Shown: in pieces, positions 53,216-61,214 of the stretch
Layout: each line of letters starts with the position of its first letter
Numbering within the stretch: the first letter of the stretch is position 1
Assembly: GCF_000737195.2 (NCBI RefSeq)
Contig: NZ_JALM01000081.1
Coordinates: forward strand, 1-64,000
Direction of reading: 5' to 3'
Length of the DNA stretch: 64,000 nucleotides
Source: Sciscionella sediminilitoris
GTDB lineage: Bacteria > Actinomycetota > Actinomycetes > Mycobacteriales > Pseudonocardiaceae
Position numbers and translations under genes: made by a program
Notes under the pieces: model-generated
The model's input: only the letters and a program-made list of their open reading frames with translations
Database searches by the model: none
What the model was told of the DNA's origin: nothing

Positions 53216-53275
53216 GCGCTTCGACTCGACGGTCGACCCGTGATCCGCCCGATCTTCATCGCATGCGGAGGAGTC

Positions 53276-54595
53276 ATGACCCAGGACGCGAAACGGACCG
53301 CACGACAAGGATCTCCCCGCCCGGCGGCGCGCAGCCTGCTCGGCGTTTTCCGGCACCGGGTCCGGGGAAGAGTGCTCGCGTTGCTGTGCGCGATGTACTT
53401 CATCACCTATCTGGACCGGGTGAACATCTCCACCGCGGCCCCGTACATCAAGGCGGATCTCGGGCTCAACGACACGCAGCTGGGGCTCGCGCTCTCCGCG
53501 TTCTCCATCCCCTACGCGTTCTTCCAGGTGTTCGGCGGGGTGCTCAGCGACCGGTTCGGCCCGCGGCGGGTCCTCGCGGTGGTCGGCGCGCTCTGGGCGA
53601 TCGCCACGGTGTGCACCGGTTTCTCGGTCGGACTGGTCACCCTGTTCGCCGCGCGGCTGGGGCTCGGCTTCGGTGAGGGCGCTTCCTTCCCGACCGCGAC
53701 CAACGCCATGGCCACCTGGCTGCCGAGCGATCGGCGCGCGTTCGGCCAAGGCATCACCCATGCCAGTTCCCGGATCGGCAACGCGATCGCGCCGATCGCC
53801 GTCGCCGGGCTGATCGCCCTCTACGACTGGCGCCTGGCGTTCTACGTGTTCGGGGCGATCAGTCTGCTGTGGACACTCGCCTGGGCGCTCATGTACCGCA
53901 ACCGTCCCGCGGATCATCCGAAGATCACCGCGGCCGAACTCGAGGAGCTCAGCACCGAACAACGCGCGGCCACCCGTCCCCGGCTGCCGTGGCGTGCTCT
54001 GCTGCGCCGGATCCTGCCGGTGACCTTCGTGGACTTCTGCTACGGCTGGATGCTGTGGGTCTATCTGACCTGGATCCCCTCCTTCTTCCAGGACAGTTAC
54101 GGGCTGAATCTGGGCAGTTTCGCGCTCTTCTCGACCCTGGTACTGGTCGCCGGTGTACTCGGGGACATGGTGGGCGGACTCGTCTCCGATGCGCTGCTGC
54201 GCCGGACCGGTAGCCTCCGGATCGCGCGGCGCAGCGTGCTCGTCATCGGGCTGCTCGGTTCGTTCGCGTTCATCATCCCCACCCTGATCGTGCACCAACT
54301 ACTGCTCACCACGATCTGCCTGGCCGTGGCCTTTTTCCTGCTGGAGCTCACGAATCCGGTGCTGTGGACCATTCCCATGGATATCGCGCCCAGTCATGCC
54401 GGGACCGCGGGCGGGCTGATGAACACCGGTTACGGGATCGCGGGCATCCTCTCCCCCATCCTGTTCGGCCTGCTGGTCGACCTCACCGGGGACTGGGTGG
54501 CCTCGTTCGCGCTGTCCGCGGTGCTGTTACTCATCGGCGGTCTCGCGGCGCTGCGGATCGACCCCACGAAACGGATCACCGCATCGGTCAGTTGA
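53276..54595 (+). CDS. ACS-family MFS transporter (organic anion importer, SauU-like)
   Basis: A 439-residue 12-helix major facilitator of the anion:cation symporter group (FITYLDRVNISTAAPYIKAD, GGVLSDRFGPRR, GFGEGASFP). These proteins import organic anions such as hexuronates, phthalate or sulfoacetate. It is the first gene of the plus-strand unit divergent from the acid-activating enzymes and probably brings in their substrate. The ATG at 53276 follows GGAGGAG; longer in-frame starts run through the predicted operator. A TTA codon lies at 54527-54529. Confidence 0.88.
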   Translation: MTQDAKRTARQGSPRPAARSLLGVFRHRVRGRVLALLCAMYFITYLDRVNISTAAPYIKADLGLNDTQLGLALSAFSIPYAFFQVFGGVLSDRFGPRRVLAVVGALWAIATVCTGFSVGLVTLFAARLGLGFGEGASFPTATNAMATWLPSDRRAFGQGITHASSRIGNAIAPIAVAGLIALYDWRLAFYVFGAISLLWTLAWALMYRNRPADHPKITAAELEELSTEQRAATRPRLPWRALLRRILPVTFVDFCYGWMLWVYLTWIPSFFQDSYGLNLGSFALFSTLVLVAGVLGDMVGGLVSDALLRRTGSLRIARRSVLVIGLLGSFAFIIPTLIVHQLLLTTICLAVAFFLLELTNPVLWTIPMDIAPSHAGTAGGLMNTGYGIAGILSPILFGLLVDLTGDWVASFALSAVLLLIGGLAALRIDPTKRITASVS

Positions 54596-54671
54596 CCGAT
54601 GCCCGCGGCCGCCGCACTGCCTATCGTCGCTCGCACCGGGACCGGCCCGGTGCGGACAGCCAGGGGTGTGC

Positions 54672-55406
54672 ATGGAGTTGCGGAACAGAATCGCCGTGGT
54701 GACCGGTGCCGGGCGCGGGATCGGCGCGGCGCTGGCCGAGCACCTCGCCCGGCTCGGCGCCACCGTGGTGTGCGCCGACATCGGTTACCCCGCCGGAACG
54801 GACGAGGACCGGAACCACCTGCCGCTCGATGTGCGGGACGGCGCTTCCTGGGACCGGCTATGCGAATCGGTGCACGACCGGTTCGGCCCGATACACGTGC
54901 TGCTGAACAACGCCGGGATCAGTGCCCGCACCGATCTGCTCGGTACCCGGGACGCGGACTTCCGGGATGTGTTCGCGGTCAACGCTTTCGGCGCCTGGCG
55001 CGGGATCAAGACCTTCGCCGGGGATCTCGAGCGCACCCGGGGTTCGGTGGTGAACATCGGTTCGATCTACGGGACGACCACGCCACCGAGCGGCCCGGGC
55101 ACCGTGCCCTCCTCGATCGCGTATCAGCTGAGCAAGGCGGCGGTGCACCAGCTCACCAAGGTCGCGGCGGTCGAACTGGCGCCGCGCGGGATCCGGGTGA
55201 ACGCGGTGCTGCCCGGGGTGTTCCGGACCGCGCTGCTCGACGATCTGCCCGCCGAGGCGCTGCGGGCCCGCATCGAAGGCGCGCCGCTGGGCAGGGCCGG
55301 GGAGGTCGGCGAACTCGCCGCCGCGGTGGGTTTCCTTGCCTCGGACCAAGCCTCGTTCGTGACCGGTGCTCTGCTGCCGGTCGACGGTGGCTATCTCGCG
55401 GCCTAA
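54672..55406 (+). CDS. Short-chain dehydrogenase/reductase (SDR)
   Basis: A 244-residue classical SDR: cofactor loop VVTGAGRGIGAAL, NNAGIS, and catalytic Tyr-Lys in YQLSKAA. Acidic residue CADIGYP after strand 2 suggests NAD(H). It lies 76 bp after the anion transporter in the same direction. The ATG at 54672 follows AGGGG. It probably oxidises or reduces a hydroxy intermediate of the imported compound; substrate unknown. Confidence 0.88.
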   Translation: MELRNRIAVVTGAGRGIGAALAEHLARLGATVVCADIGYPAGTDEDRNHLPLDVRDGASWDRLCESVHDRFGPIHVLLNNAGISARTDLLGTRDADFRDVFAVNAFGAWRGIKTFAGDLERTRGSVVNIGSIYGTTTPPSGPGTVPSSIAYQLSKAAVHQLTKVAAVELAPRGIRVNAVLPGVFRTALLDDLPAEALRARIEGAPLGRAGEVGELAAAVGFLASDQASFVTGALLPVDGGYLAA

Positions 55407-55437
55407 GCCCACTTCCCCGCATCACGAAGGATCCGCC

Positions 55438-56742
55438 ATGAGTACCCAGCGCACGCCCCTGGCGAGCCGAGACGCTCGGTCCACCCTGCAGGTCAGGGCG
55501 GTCGTGTCCGGCAGCATCGGCAACCTGATGGAGCAGTACGACAATCTCGTCTACGCCTACTCCACGGTCTATCTCAGTGCCAAGTTCTTCACCTCCGGCG
55601 ACTCGTTGTCCGGCATCCTGTCCACCTTCGCCGTGTTCGCCGTCGGGTTCTTCGCCCGGCCACTCGGCACCATCGTGTTCGGCCATATCGGGGACAAGCT
55701 CGGGCGCCGCCCCGCCCTGATCGCCAGCGTGGTCCTGATGGGCTCGGCCACCGTGCTGGTCGGCTTGCTGCCGGGCGCGGCCACCATCGGCCTCGCCGCC
55801 CCGGTACTGCTGGTGTTGCTGCGGCTGTTCCAGGGGTTCGCGGTCGCCGGTGAGTGGGCCGGATCCGCTGCCATGCTCGTGGAATACGCGCCACCGGGGG
55901 CACGCGGTCGCTACGGCAGTTTCAACCAGGTCAGCACGGCGGCCGGATTCCTCGTCGCCGCCGCGGTCGTCGCGCTGAACTCGCTGTTCTGGAGCGAGCA
56001 GGGCATGCTCGAATTCGGCTGGCGGATACCGTTCCTGCTCGGTGTGCTCACCACCCTTGTCGCCCTGGTGCTGCGGTTCGGGCTCGAGGACACTCCCGCC
56101 TATCAGGCCGAGCAGCGCGCCGGGACGACCAGCACCAGCCCGCTCAAACTCGCCTTCCGCACCCAGAAAGCCGCGATGGCGCGCGGTTTCCTGTTCACCG
56201 TCAGCTGGACGGTCGCCTACTTCTTCTTCCTCACCTATCTGCCGACGCACCTGCGCGAACAGGTCGGCCTTGCCCCGGGCACCGTGCAAGCCTCGAACCT
56301 GGTCGGGCTCGCCGTGCTCACGGTCGCGATCTATCTGTTCGGCGGGCTCTCCGACCGGATCGGGCGCAAACCCCTGCTGCTCCTCGGTTCCGGCGGTCTC
56401 GTACTGCTCAGCTTCCCGGCGATGCTGCTGTTCGAGACCGGCAGCACGGCAGGGGCCTATCTGGGCCAGATTCTCATCGCCCTGGTCATCGCCGCGTTCT
56501 CCGGACCGGGACCGGCGGCCCTTTCCGAGATCTTTCCGACCAACGTCCGTTACTCTGCGCTTGGCATCGGCTACAACTTCTCCGTGATGGCCTTCGGTGG
56601 CACCGCGGGGTTCATCGCCACCGCACTGATCGATGTCTCCGGGAACGCGCTGCTGGTGGCCGTGCTCCCGACCGCGGCCGCGCTGATCACCTTCGCCACG
56701 GTGTGCGCGATGCCGGAAACCTACAAGTCCGAGCTGAAATGA
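55438..56742 (+). CDS. MHS-family MFS transporter
   Basis: A 434-residue 12-helix metabolite:H+ symporter-type transporter (SIGNLMEQYDNLVYAY, FGHIGDKLGRRP, LFQGFAVAGEWAGSA). It is the second importer of this operon and distinct from the ACS-type protein two genes upstream, so the locus may take up two related compounds. Its stop overlaps the acylase start by 4 nt (ATGA), tying it to the hydrolase that follows. AAGG lies 8 nt before the ATG. Confidence 0.87.
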   Translation: MSTQRTPLASRDARSTLQVRAVVSGSIGNLMEQYDNLVYAYSTVYLSAKFFTSGDSLSGILSTFAVFAVGFFARPLGTIVFGHIGDKLGRRPALIASVVLMGSATVLVGLLPGAATIGLAAPVLLVLLRLFQGFAVAGEWAGSAAMLVEYAPPGARGRYGSFNQVSTAAGFLVAAAVVALNSLFWSEQGMLEFGWRIPFLLGVLTTLVALVLRFGLEDTPAYQAEQRAGTTSTSPLKLAFRTQKAAMARGFLFTVSWTVAYFFFLTYLPTHLREQVGLAPGTVQASNLVGLAVLTVAIYLFGGLSDRIGRKPLLLLGSGGLVLLSFPAMLLFETGSTAGAYLGQILIALVIAAFSGPGPAALSEIFPTNVRYSALGIGYNFSVMAFGGTAGFIATALIDVSGNALLVAVLPTAAALITFATVCAMPETYKSELK

Positions 56743-57899
56743 GGTTCACCGTGCACCAACCCCGGATGATCGTGGTCGAGGGCAGCTACCGGCAGATGGG
56801 CGAACAGCTCGGTACCCGCACCGCCGAACTCATCGCGCGCAGCCTGGAGACCTACACCAACCGTTTCCGCGACGATGCCGGGCTGTCCCAGGCCGACATC
56901 GACCGCTGGGGCGCGGTGTACCTGGACATCGCCGCCGACTACGCGCCGGAGATCGCCGCGATGCTCGACGGGATGGCGCAGGGATCGGGCCACCCGGCCG
57001 CGCGGCTGGCCGCACTCAACGCACGCACCGAAATGCTCTACGGCACCGGCTACCGGGACGAGGGCTGTACCTCCCTTTCGGTGCTTCCGCGGTACACCGC
57101 GAACGGGCACACGCTGCTCGCGCAGAACTGGGACTGGCTTCCCGAGCAGGCTGAGGTCACCTTCCTGCTGGCCACCAGGGACCAGTCCGGTTTCAGCGTG
57201 CTCTCGTTGACCGAGGCGGGGATGCTCGCCAAGAGCGGACTCAACTCGGCTGGCCTCGGGGTGTGCGCCAATCTGCTCGTCTCGGACCGGGACCGCGGTG
57301 GCCGCGGCGTCCCCTATCACTTCCTGCTCCGCGGCGCGCTGCAATCCGCCACGATGTCCGCGGCACACCGGAAACTGCTTGCCGTGGACCGGATCTCCTC
57401 GGGCAACGTCCTGCTCGCGGACGGCAGCGGTGGCGAGTCGATCGACTTCGAGCTCGCCCCGGATACGTTCGGCGTCCAGTATCCCGAGGAGGGGCTGATC
57501 ACCCACGCCAATCATTTCCAGACCGATATCGTGGTCGGCGACCGGAAAGCGGCCACGAGCGCGCTCACTCTCCTGCGACCGCTGCGGGCGCGGCATCTGC
57601 TGCAGGACGCGCTGACCGGACACCGGGTGGGAGTCGGCGATCTGGTCTCCGCCTTGCGCGACGAGTGGTCCTTCCCAGACGGAATCTGCCGCCATCCCGA
57701 TCCCGCGATGCCCGTCGCCGAGCAGGCCGCCACGGTCTACTCACTGGTCATGGATCTCACCGAGCGCGTGCTGTGGATCGCCCCCGGCCCACCGAGCAGG
57801 CATCCCTACTCCCGGTGGGAGCTCGACCGGGTCTTCACCGACCCGCATCCCTCCGCCATCGAGTTCGCCCCCGAGGACACCCGGGAGGAATCCGCGTGA
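56739..57899 (+). CDS. Peptidase C45-family acylase (Ntn hydrolase, acyl-CoA:6-APA acyltransferase-like)
   Basis: A 386-residue C45-type Ntn hydrolase. The predicted autoproteolytic nucleophile is C110 in DEGCTSLSV, followed by LAQNWDW, the usual second motif. Members cleave or transfer acyl groups on amides, like penicillin acyltransferase and choloylglycine-type hydrolases. It overlaps the MHS transporter before it and the deacetylase-like gene after it by 4 nt each, so the three act together. I infer hydrolysis of an N-acyl or small amide compound taken up by the transporter. No signal peptide is seen; it should be cytoplasmic. Confidence 0.82.
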   Translation: MRFTVHQPRMIVVEGSYRQMGEQLGTRTAELIARSLETYTNRFRDDAGLSQADIDRWGAVYLDIAADYAPEIAAMLDGMAQGSGHPAARLAALNARTEMLYGTGYRDEGCTSLSVLPRYTANGHTLLAQNWDWLPEQAEVTFLLATRDQSGFSVLSLTEAGMLAKSGLNSAGLGVCANLLVSDRDRGGRGVPYHFLLRGALQSATMSAAHRKLLAVDRISSGNVLLADGSGGESIDFELAPDTFGVQYPEEGLITHANHFQTDIVVGDRKAATSALTLLRPLRARHLLQDALTGHRVGVGDLVSALRDEWSFPDGICRHPDPAMPVAEQAATVYSLVMDLTERVLWIAPGPPSRHPYSRWELDRVFTDPHPSAIEFAPEDTREESA

Positions 57900-58732
57900 G
57901 CACCGGGACCGTCTGCCTGACCTTCGACTTCGACGCCATCTCGCTGTGGCTCTCCCGTGGCCTGGCCACCCCGGGGCCGATCTCCCGCGGCGAGTTCGGC
58001 GCCCACGCGATACCGCGCATCCTGGCCCTGCTGGACCGGCATCGGGTGCCCGCCACCTTCTTCGTCCCGGGGCACACCCTGGAGACCTACCCGGCCCAGT
58101 GTTCGTCCATTGTGGACGCCGGGCACGAGATCGCCCTGCACGGCTACGCGCACGAACCGGTCTCGATTCTGGACCGGGGCACCGAACTGGCGGTGAACCG
58201 GCGCTCCGCGGCGCTGATCGAGGAACTGACCGGAAAGCAACCGGCGGGTCATCGCACACCGAGTTTCGATTTCACCGTCAACACCATCGACATCCTCTCC
58301 GAACTGGGCATCGAGTACGACTCTTCCTTGATGGGCACCGATTTCGAGCCCTACGCCGCCCGGTCCGGCGATGACTGCCCGGCGGATGACGCGTTCCGCT
58401 TCGGTGCGCCGTCCTCGATCGTCGAGCTGCCCGTTTCCTGGACCCTGGACGACTATCCGCACCTGGAATTCGTCCGCACCGGGGATTACGTGATGCCCGG
58501 ACTGCAGGACGCGCACGCCATGTTCGCCCGGTTCCTCGAGGATGTGCGCTACATGACCGATTCGGCCACCCAGGGGGTCACCACGATCACCCTGCACCCG
58601 CAGGTCATCGGGCGCGGGGCACGGATGAACGCCCTCGAAGACTTCATCACGGGCTGTGCCGGGCTCGGTGTCGAATTCGCGCAGTGCGCCACCGTGGCCC
58701 GCCGGTTCCGCCCGCTGATCCTGGGCGGATGA
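57896..58732 (+). CDS. Polysaccharide deacetylase-family (NodB-fold) hydrolase
   Basis: A 278-residue NodB-fold metal-dependent hydrolase with the motifs in order: LTFDFDA, HGYAHE (HxxxH metal site), HRTPSFDF and the late catalytic His in LHPQVIG. It has no signal peptide or membrane anchor, unlike cell-wall deacetylases, and resembles the cytoplasmic group that includes PuuE-type allantoinases and cyclic imidases. GTG start with a 4-nt GTGA overlap with the C45 gene. It probably opens an amide or imide in the same pathway. Confidence 0.82.
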   Translation: MSTGTVCLTFDFDAISLWLSRGLATPGPISRGEFGAHAIPRILALLDRHRVPATFFVPGHTLETYPAQCSSIVDAGHEIALHGYAHEPVSILDRGTELAVNRRSAALIEELTGKQPAGHRTPSFDFTVNTIDILSELGIEYDSSLMGTDFEPYAARSGDDCPADDAFRFGAPSSIVELPVSWTLDDYPHLEFVRTGDYVMPGLQDAHAMFARFLEDVRYMTDSATQGVTTITLHPQVIGRGARMNALEDFITGCAGLGVEFAQCATVARRFRPLILGG

Positions 58733-59454
58733 CCATGGCGGGCAGCGAACCAAGGGGCTCGGTGCTGGTGCTGGGCGCGCGCGGCGGCATCGGCAGCGCG
58801 GTCGTGCACCGGCTCAGCGCGGCGGGCTGTGTGGTCACCGGAACGGATCTACCCGAGGTGGATCTCGCCGCACGCGATGTGGTCGCCGCGCATATCGCGG
58901 AGCTCTGGGACCGGGCCGGTGGATTCGACGCACTCGTGCACGCGGCGGGCGTGTTCCCGGCCGCGGCGGTGGCCGATTCGGACGAGGACCTGTTCGACCG
59001 CGTCATGGCGGTGAACACCCGCTCGGCCCTGAGCGCGGGCGCGCAGTTCGTCCGCGCCTGCACGGCAGCGGGCCGGACCGGTTCGATGGTGTTCGTCAGC
59101 AGCGGGTCCGCGGTGCGTGCCCGGGCCGGTACCGCGGTCTATGCCGCTTCCAAAGCGGCGCTCGACGCCTTGGTGCGCGGCTTCGCCCTGGAACACGGCC
59201 GGGACGGAATCCGTTGCTGTGCCGTGGCTCCCGGTTTTGTGGACGTGGACTCGGCGATCAATCCCGTTCCACCGTCCTATGTGGACGACCTTCGGGCCGC
59301 CAGTCTGCGTGGCCGCCTCGGCCGTGCCGCGGACATCGCGGCGGTCATCGCCTGGCTGCTCAGCCCGGATGCGGAATGGGTCAACGGCAGGACTGTCCCG
59401 GTCGACGGGGGCGATGGCATCGGTTCGGTGTCCGGACCGTCCTGGCTGAGCTGA
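58729..59454 (+). CDS. Short-chain dehydrogenase/reductase (SDR), second
   Basis: A 241-residue SDR: cofactor loop VLGARGGIGSAVV, catalytic Ser in VFVSSGSAV, Tyr-Lys in YAASKAA. Aspartate after strand 2 (GTDLPEVD) favours NAD(H). The ATG overlaps the deacetylase stop by 4 nt, making it the end of a coupled transporter-acylase-deacetylase-SDR run. It ends 5 bp from the convergent LuxR-type gene. Confidence 0.87.
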   Translation: MTMAGSEPRGSVLVLGARGGIGSAVVHRLSAAGCVVTGTDLPEVDLAARDVVAAHIAELWDRAGGFDALVHAAGVFPAAAVADSDEDLFDRVMAVNTRSALSAGAQFVRACTAAGRTGSMVFVSSGSAVRARAGTAVYAASKAALDALVRGFALEHGRDGIRCCAVAPGFVDVDSAINPVPPSYVDDLRAASLRGRLGRAADIAAVIAWLLSPDAEWVNGRTVPVDGGDGIGSVSGPSWLS

Positions 59455-59459
59455 TCCGG

Positions 59460-61151
59460 TCAACGCGGCACGGCACCCGCGGCGAGCTGGCGGCTGCGAC
59501 CGCCCTGGATGCGGTACACCAGATGCGGATGGGCCAGCGTCGGATCGGGGGTGTCGTCCGGGTTGCTCAGCCCGCGCTGACCGCGACCGGCGAACCGGTG
59601 CGCGCCGGTGACCCCGAACCAGGTCATCGAGCGCAGGTGGTCCCGGACGGCGCGGAATTCCCACGGCCTGCTGACCCGGCCCCACGCCTGGGCGAGCAGG
59701 TTCACCATGTCGTAGTGCACCGCGGCCGCGCCGAGACCGGGGTCACCGCCGTACGCGGACCGGTACCGCTGTTCGAACTCCGCGCACACCGGACCGCCCG
59801 CGTGCCCGATCACGGTGGACCACAGCAGCCCCTCGCTGAGCTCACCGAACCGGCCGGTGAACTCCGGGGCGGCGGGTGACCAGGCGGCGTGGATCAGCAT
59901 CCGCCCGGCGAGTTCCCGCGTCGCGCGGAGCAGGGCACGCAGCGTGGGTTCGGGAAGCACCGACAGCGAAAGGGCATCCGGATCGGCGTCCGCGAGCGCG
60001 CGCACGATCTCGGTGAAGTCCTCGGTGTGGTCCGGGATTCTGCGCAGCAGGCCGAGCTCCCATCCGGCTTCCGCGCAACTGCGCTGCACCTGCTCGACCG
60101 CCCGGTCCGAATACGTGCTCTCCCGCAGCAGCACGGCGAGCCTGCGCCGCCGCGGCCGGTACGCGCCGGTCGCCTCGAGTCCGTGCACCGCCCGCAGCAG
60201 CCCGGGCACGTACGCGGATTCCGTGGAACAGACCTGGAACACCGCGCCCAGTCCCGCCGGATCCTCGTGCACCGCATCGGAAAGCGCCTGTCCGGTCATC
60301 GAATGCAGTACCGGGGCTCCGGTCGCCGCCGCCTCGGTGATCGCCGGGTGCGCGACCTTCATCGGGAAGTTGCCGAACAGGATCGCGTCCGCCCCGCGCG
60401 CGGCCAGGTCCTCGACCGCGCCCCGCAAGGCGTCCGGAGCGGCTTCCACGGCCACCTGTTCCACCCGGCGCCCGCCCGCTCCCCCGCGCGCGTTCAGCTC
60501 CCCCACCGCCAGCCGCGCACCCCGGCGCATGGCCGCGGCGTCCGCACCGGCGGTGCACCCGGACGGGTACACCGCACCCAGCACCACCGGCCGTTGCCGC
60601 CGGGTCCCGGTGTCCCTGGGCAGCGTGGATCCGCACAGCACGGCCGACAGGCGCGCGGGCAGGGTCAGCCGGACCCTCGGCAACGGCGCGGCATAGGCAT
60701 CGTGGTCGGCGAGCAGGGTGGCCACCGAGGCCCGCGCGGCGACGCCCGTCTTCGCCAGCACGTGCTCCACATGCGTGGCCACCGTGCGCCGCGAACAGGC
60801 GAGCGCCTCGGCGATCTGCGGATTGCTCAGCCCGCCCGCGATGCAGGTGGCCACCTGGAGCTCACGGGGAGTCAGGCCGAACGGCGGTTCCTCAGCGCAC
60901 ACCACCAGGCAGGCGGTGCGCCGCTGGGCATCGGACACCTCGACCACCACCCGCCGCACCACGCCCTCGTGCGCATCCAGGAAACTCACCGTCTCGCCGC
61001 GCAGTGAGCGGGCGGCCCGGGTGGCGACCCGCACCAGATCACCGCGTCCGGCGAAGTACGCCTCATCGTTGCCGCTGCCCCGGCCGATCTCCGGCTGCAA
61101 CCATCGCCGCAGCTCGCCCGCACGATCCACCGCGTCCCGAGAATCCGTCAT
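59460..61151 (-). CDS. LuxR-type HTH regulator fused to a periplasmic-binding-protein (type 1) domain
   Basis: A 563-residue two-part protein. Residues 1-85 form an unassigned input region, followed by a LuxR HTH (about 90-150, with LTPRELQVATCIAGGLSNPQ and TVATHVEHVLAKTG). The rest (about 185-540) has the Leu/Ile/Val-binding type-1 fold: VVLGAVYPSGCTAG, RRGARLAVGELNARGG, AILFGNFPM. There is no signal peptide, so the binding domain is a cytoplasmic sensor, as in AmiC or LacI proteins but joined to a LuxR HTH. It lies 63 bp after the StyA2B gene and probably senses its substrate or product. The ATG start is at 61151. Confidence 0.85.
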   Translation of the reverse strand: MTDSRDAVDRAGELRRWLQPEIGRGSGNDEAYFAGRGDLVRVATRAARSLRGETVSFLDAHEGVVRRVVVEVSDAQRRTACLVVCAEEPPFGLTPRELQVATCIAGGLSNPQIAEALACSRRTVATHVEHVLAKTGVAARASVATLLADHDAYAAPLPRVRLTLPARLSAVLCGSTLPRDTGTRRQRPVVLGAVYPSGCTAGADAAAMRRGARLAVGELNARGGAGGRRVEQVAVEAAPDALRGAVEDLAARGADAILFGNFPMKVAHPAITEAAATGAPVLHSMTGQALSDAVHEDPAGLGAVFQVCSTESAYVPGLLRAVHGLEATGAYRPRRRRLAVLLRESTYSDRAVEQVQRSCAEAGWELGLLRRIPDHTEDFTEIVRALADADPDALSLSVLPEPTLRALLRATRELAGRMLIHAAWSPAAPEFTGRFGELSEGLLWSTVIGHAGGPVCAEFEQRYRSAYGGDPGLGAAAVHYDMVNLLAQAWGRVSRPWEFRAVRDHLRSMTWFGVTGAHRFAGRGQRGLSNPDDTPDPTLAHPHLVYRIQGGRSRQLAAGAVPR

Positions 61152-61214
61152 GGTGTCTCCGCTTCCTTGCGCGCCCGTGTCTCACCCTAACGATGCGCGC
61201 GAGCCCGGAGCTTC

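Larger units (their letters stand above)
52950..53275. promoter_or_regulatory. Divergent promoter region of the IclR-controlled locus
   Basis: 326 bp between the acylating dehydrogenase (minus) and the MFS gene (plus), with no gene inside. It carries one predicted IclR site per direction, each exactly 60 bp from its start codon. Confidence 0.6.
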
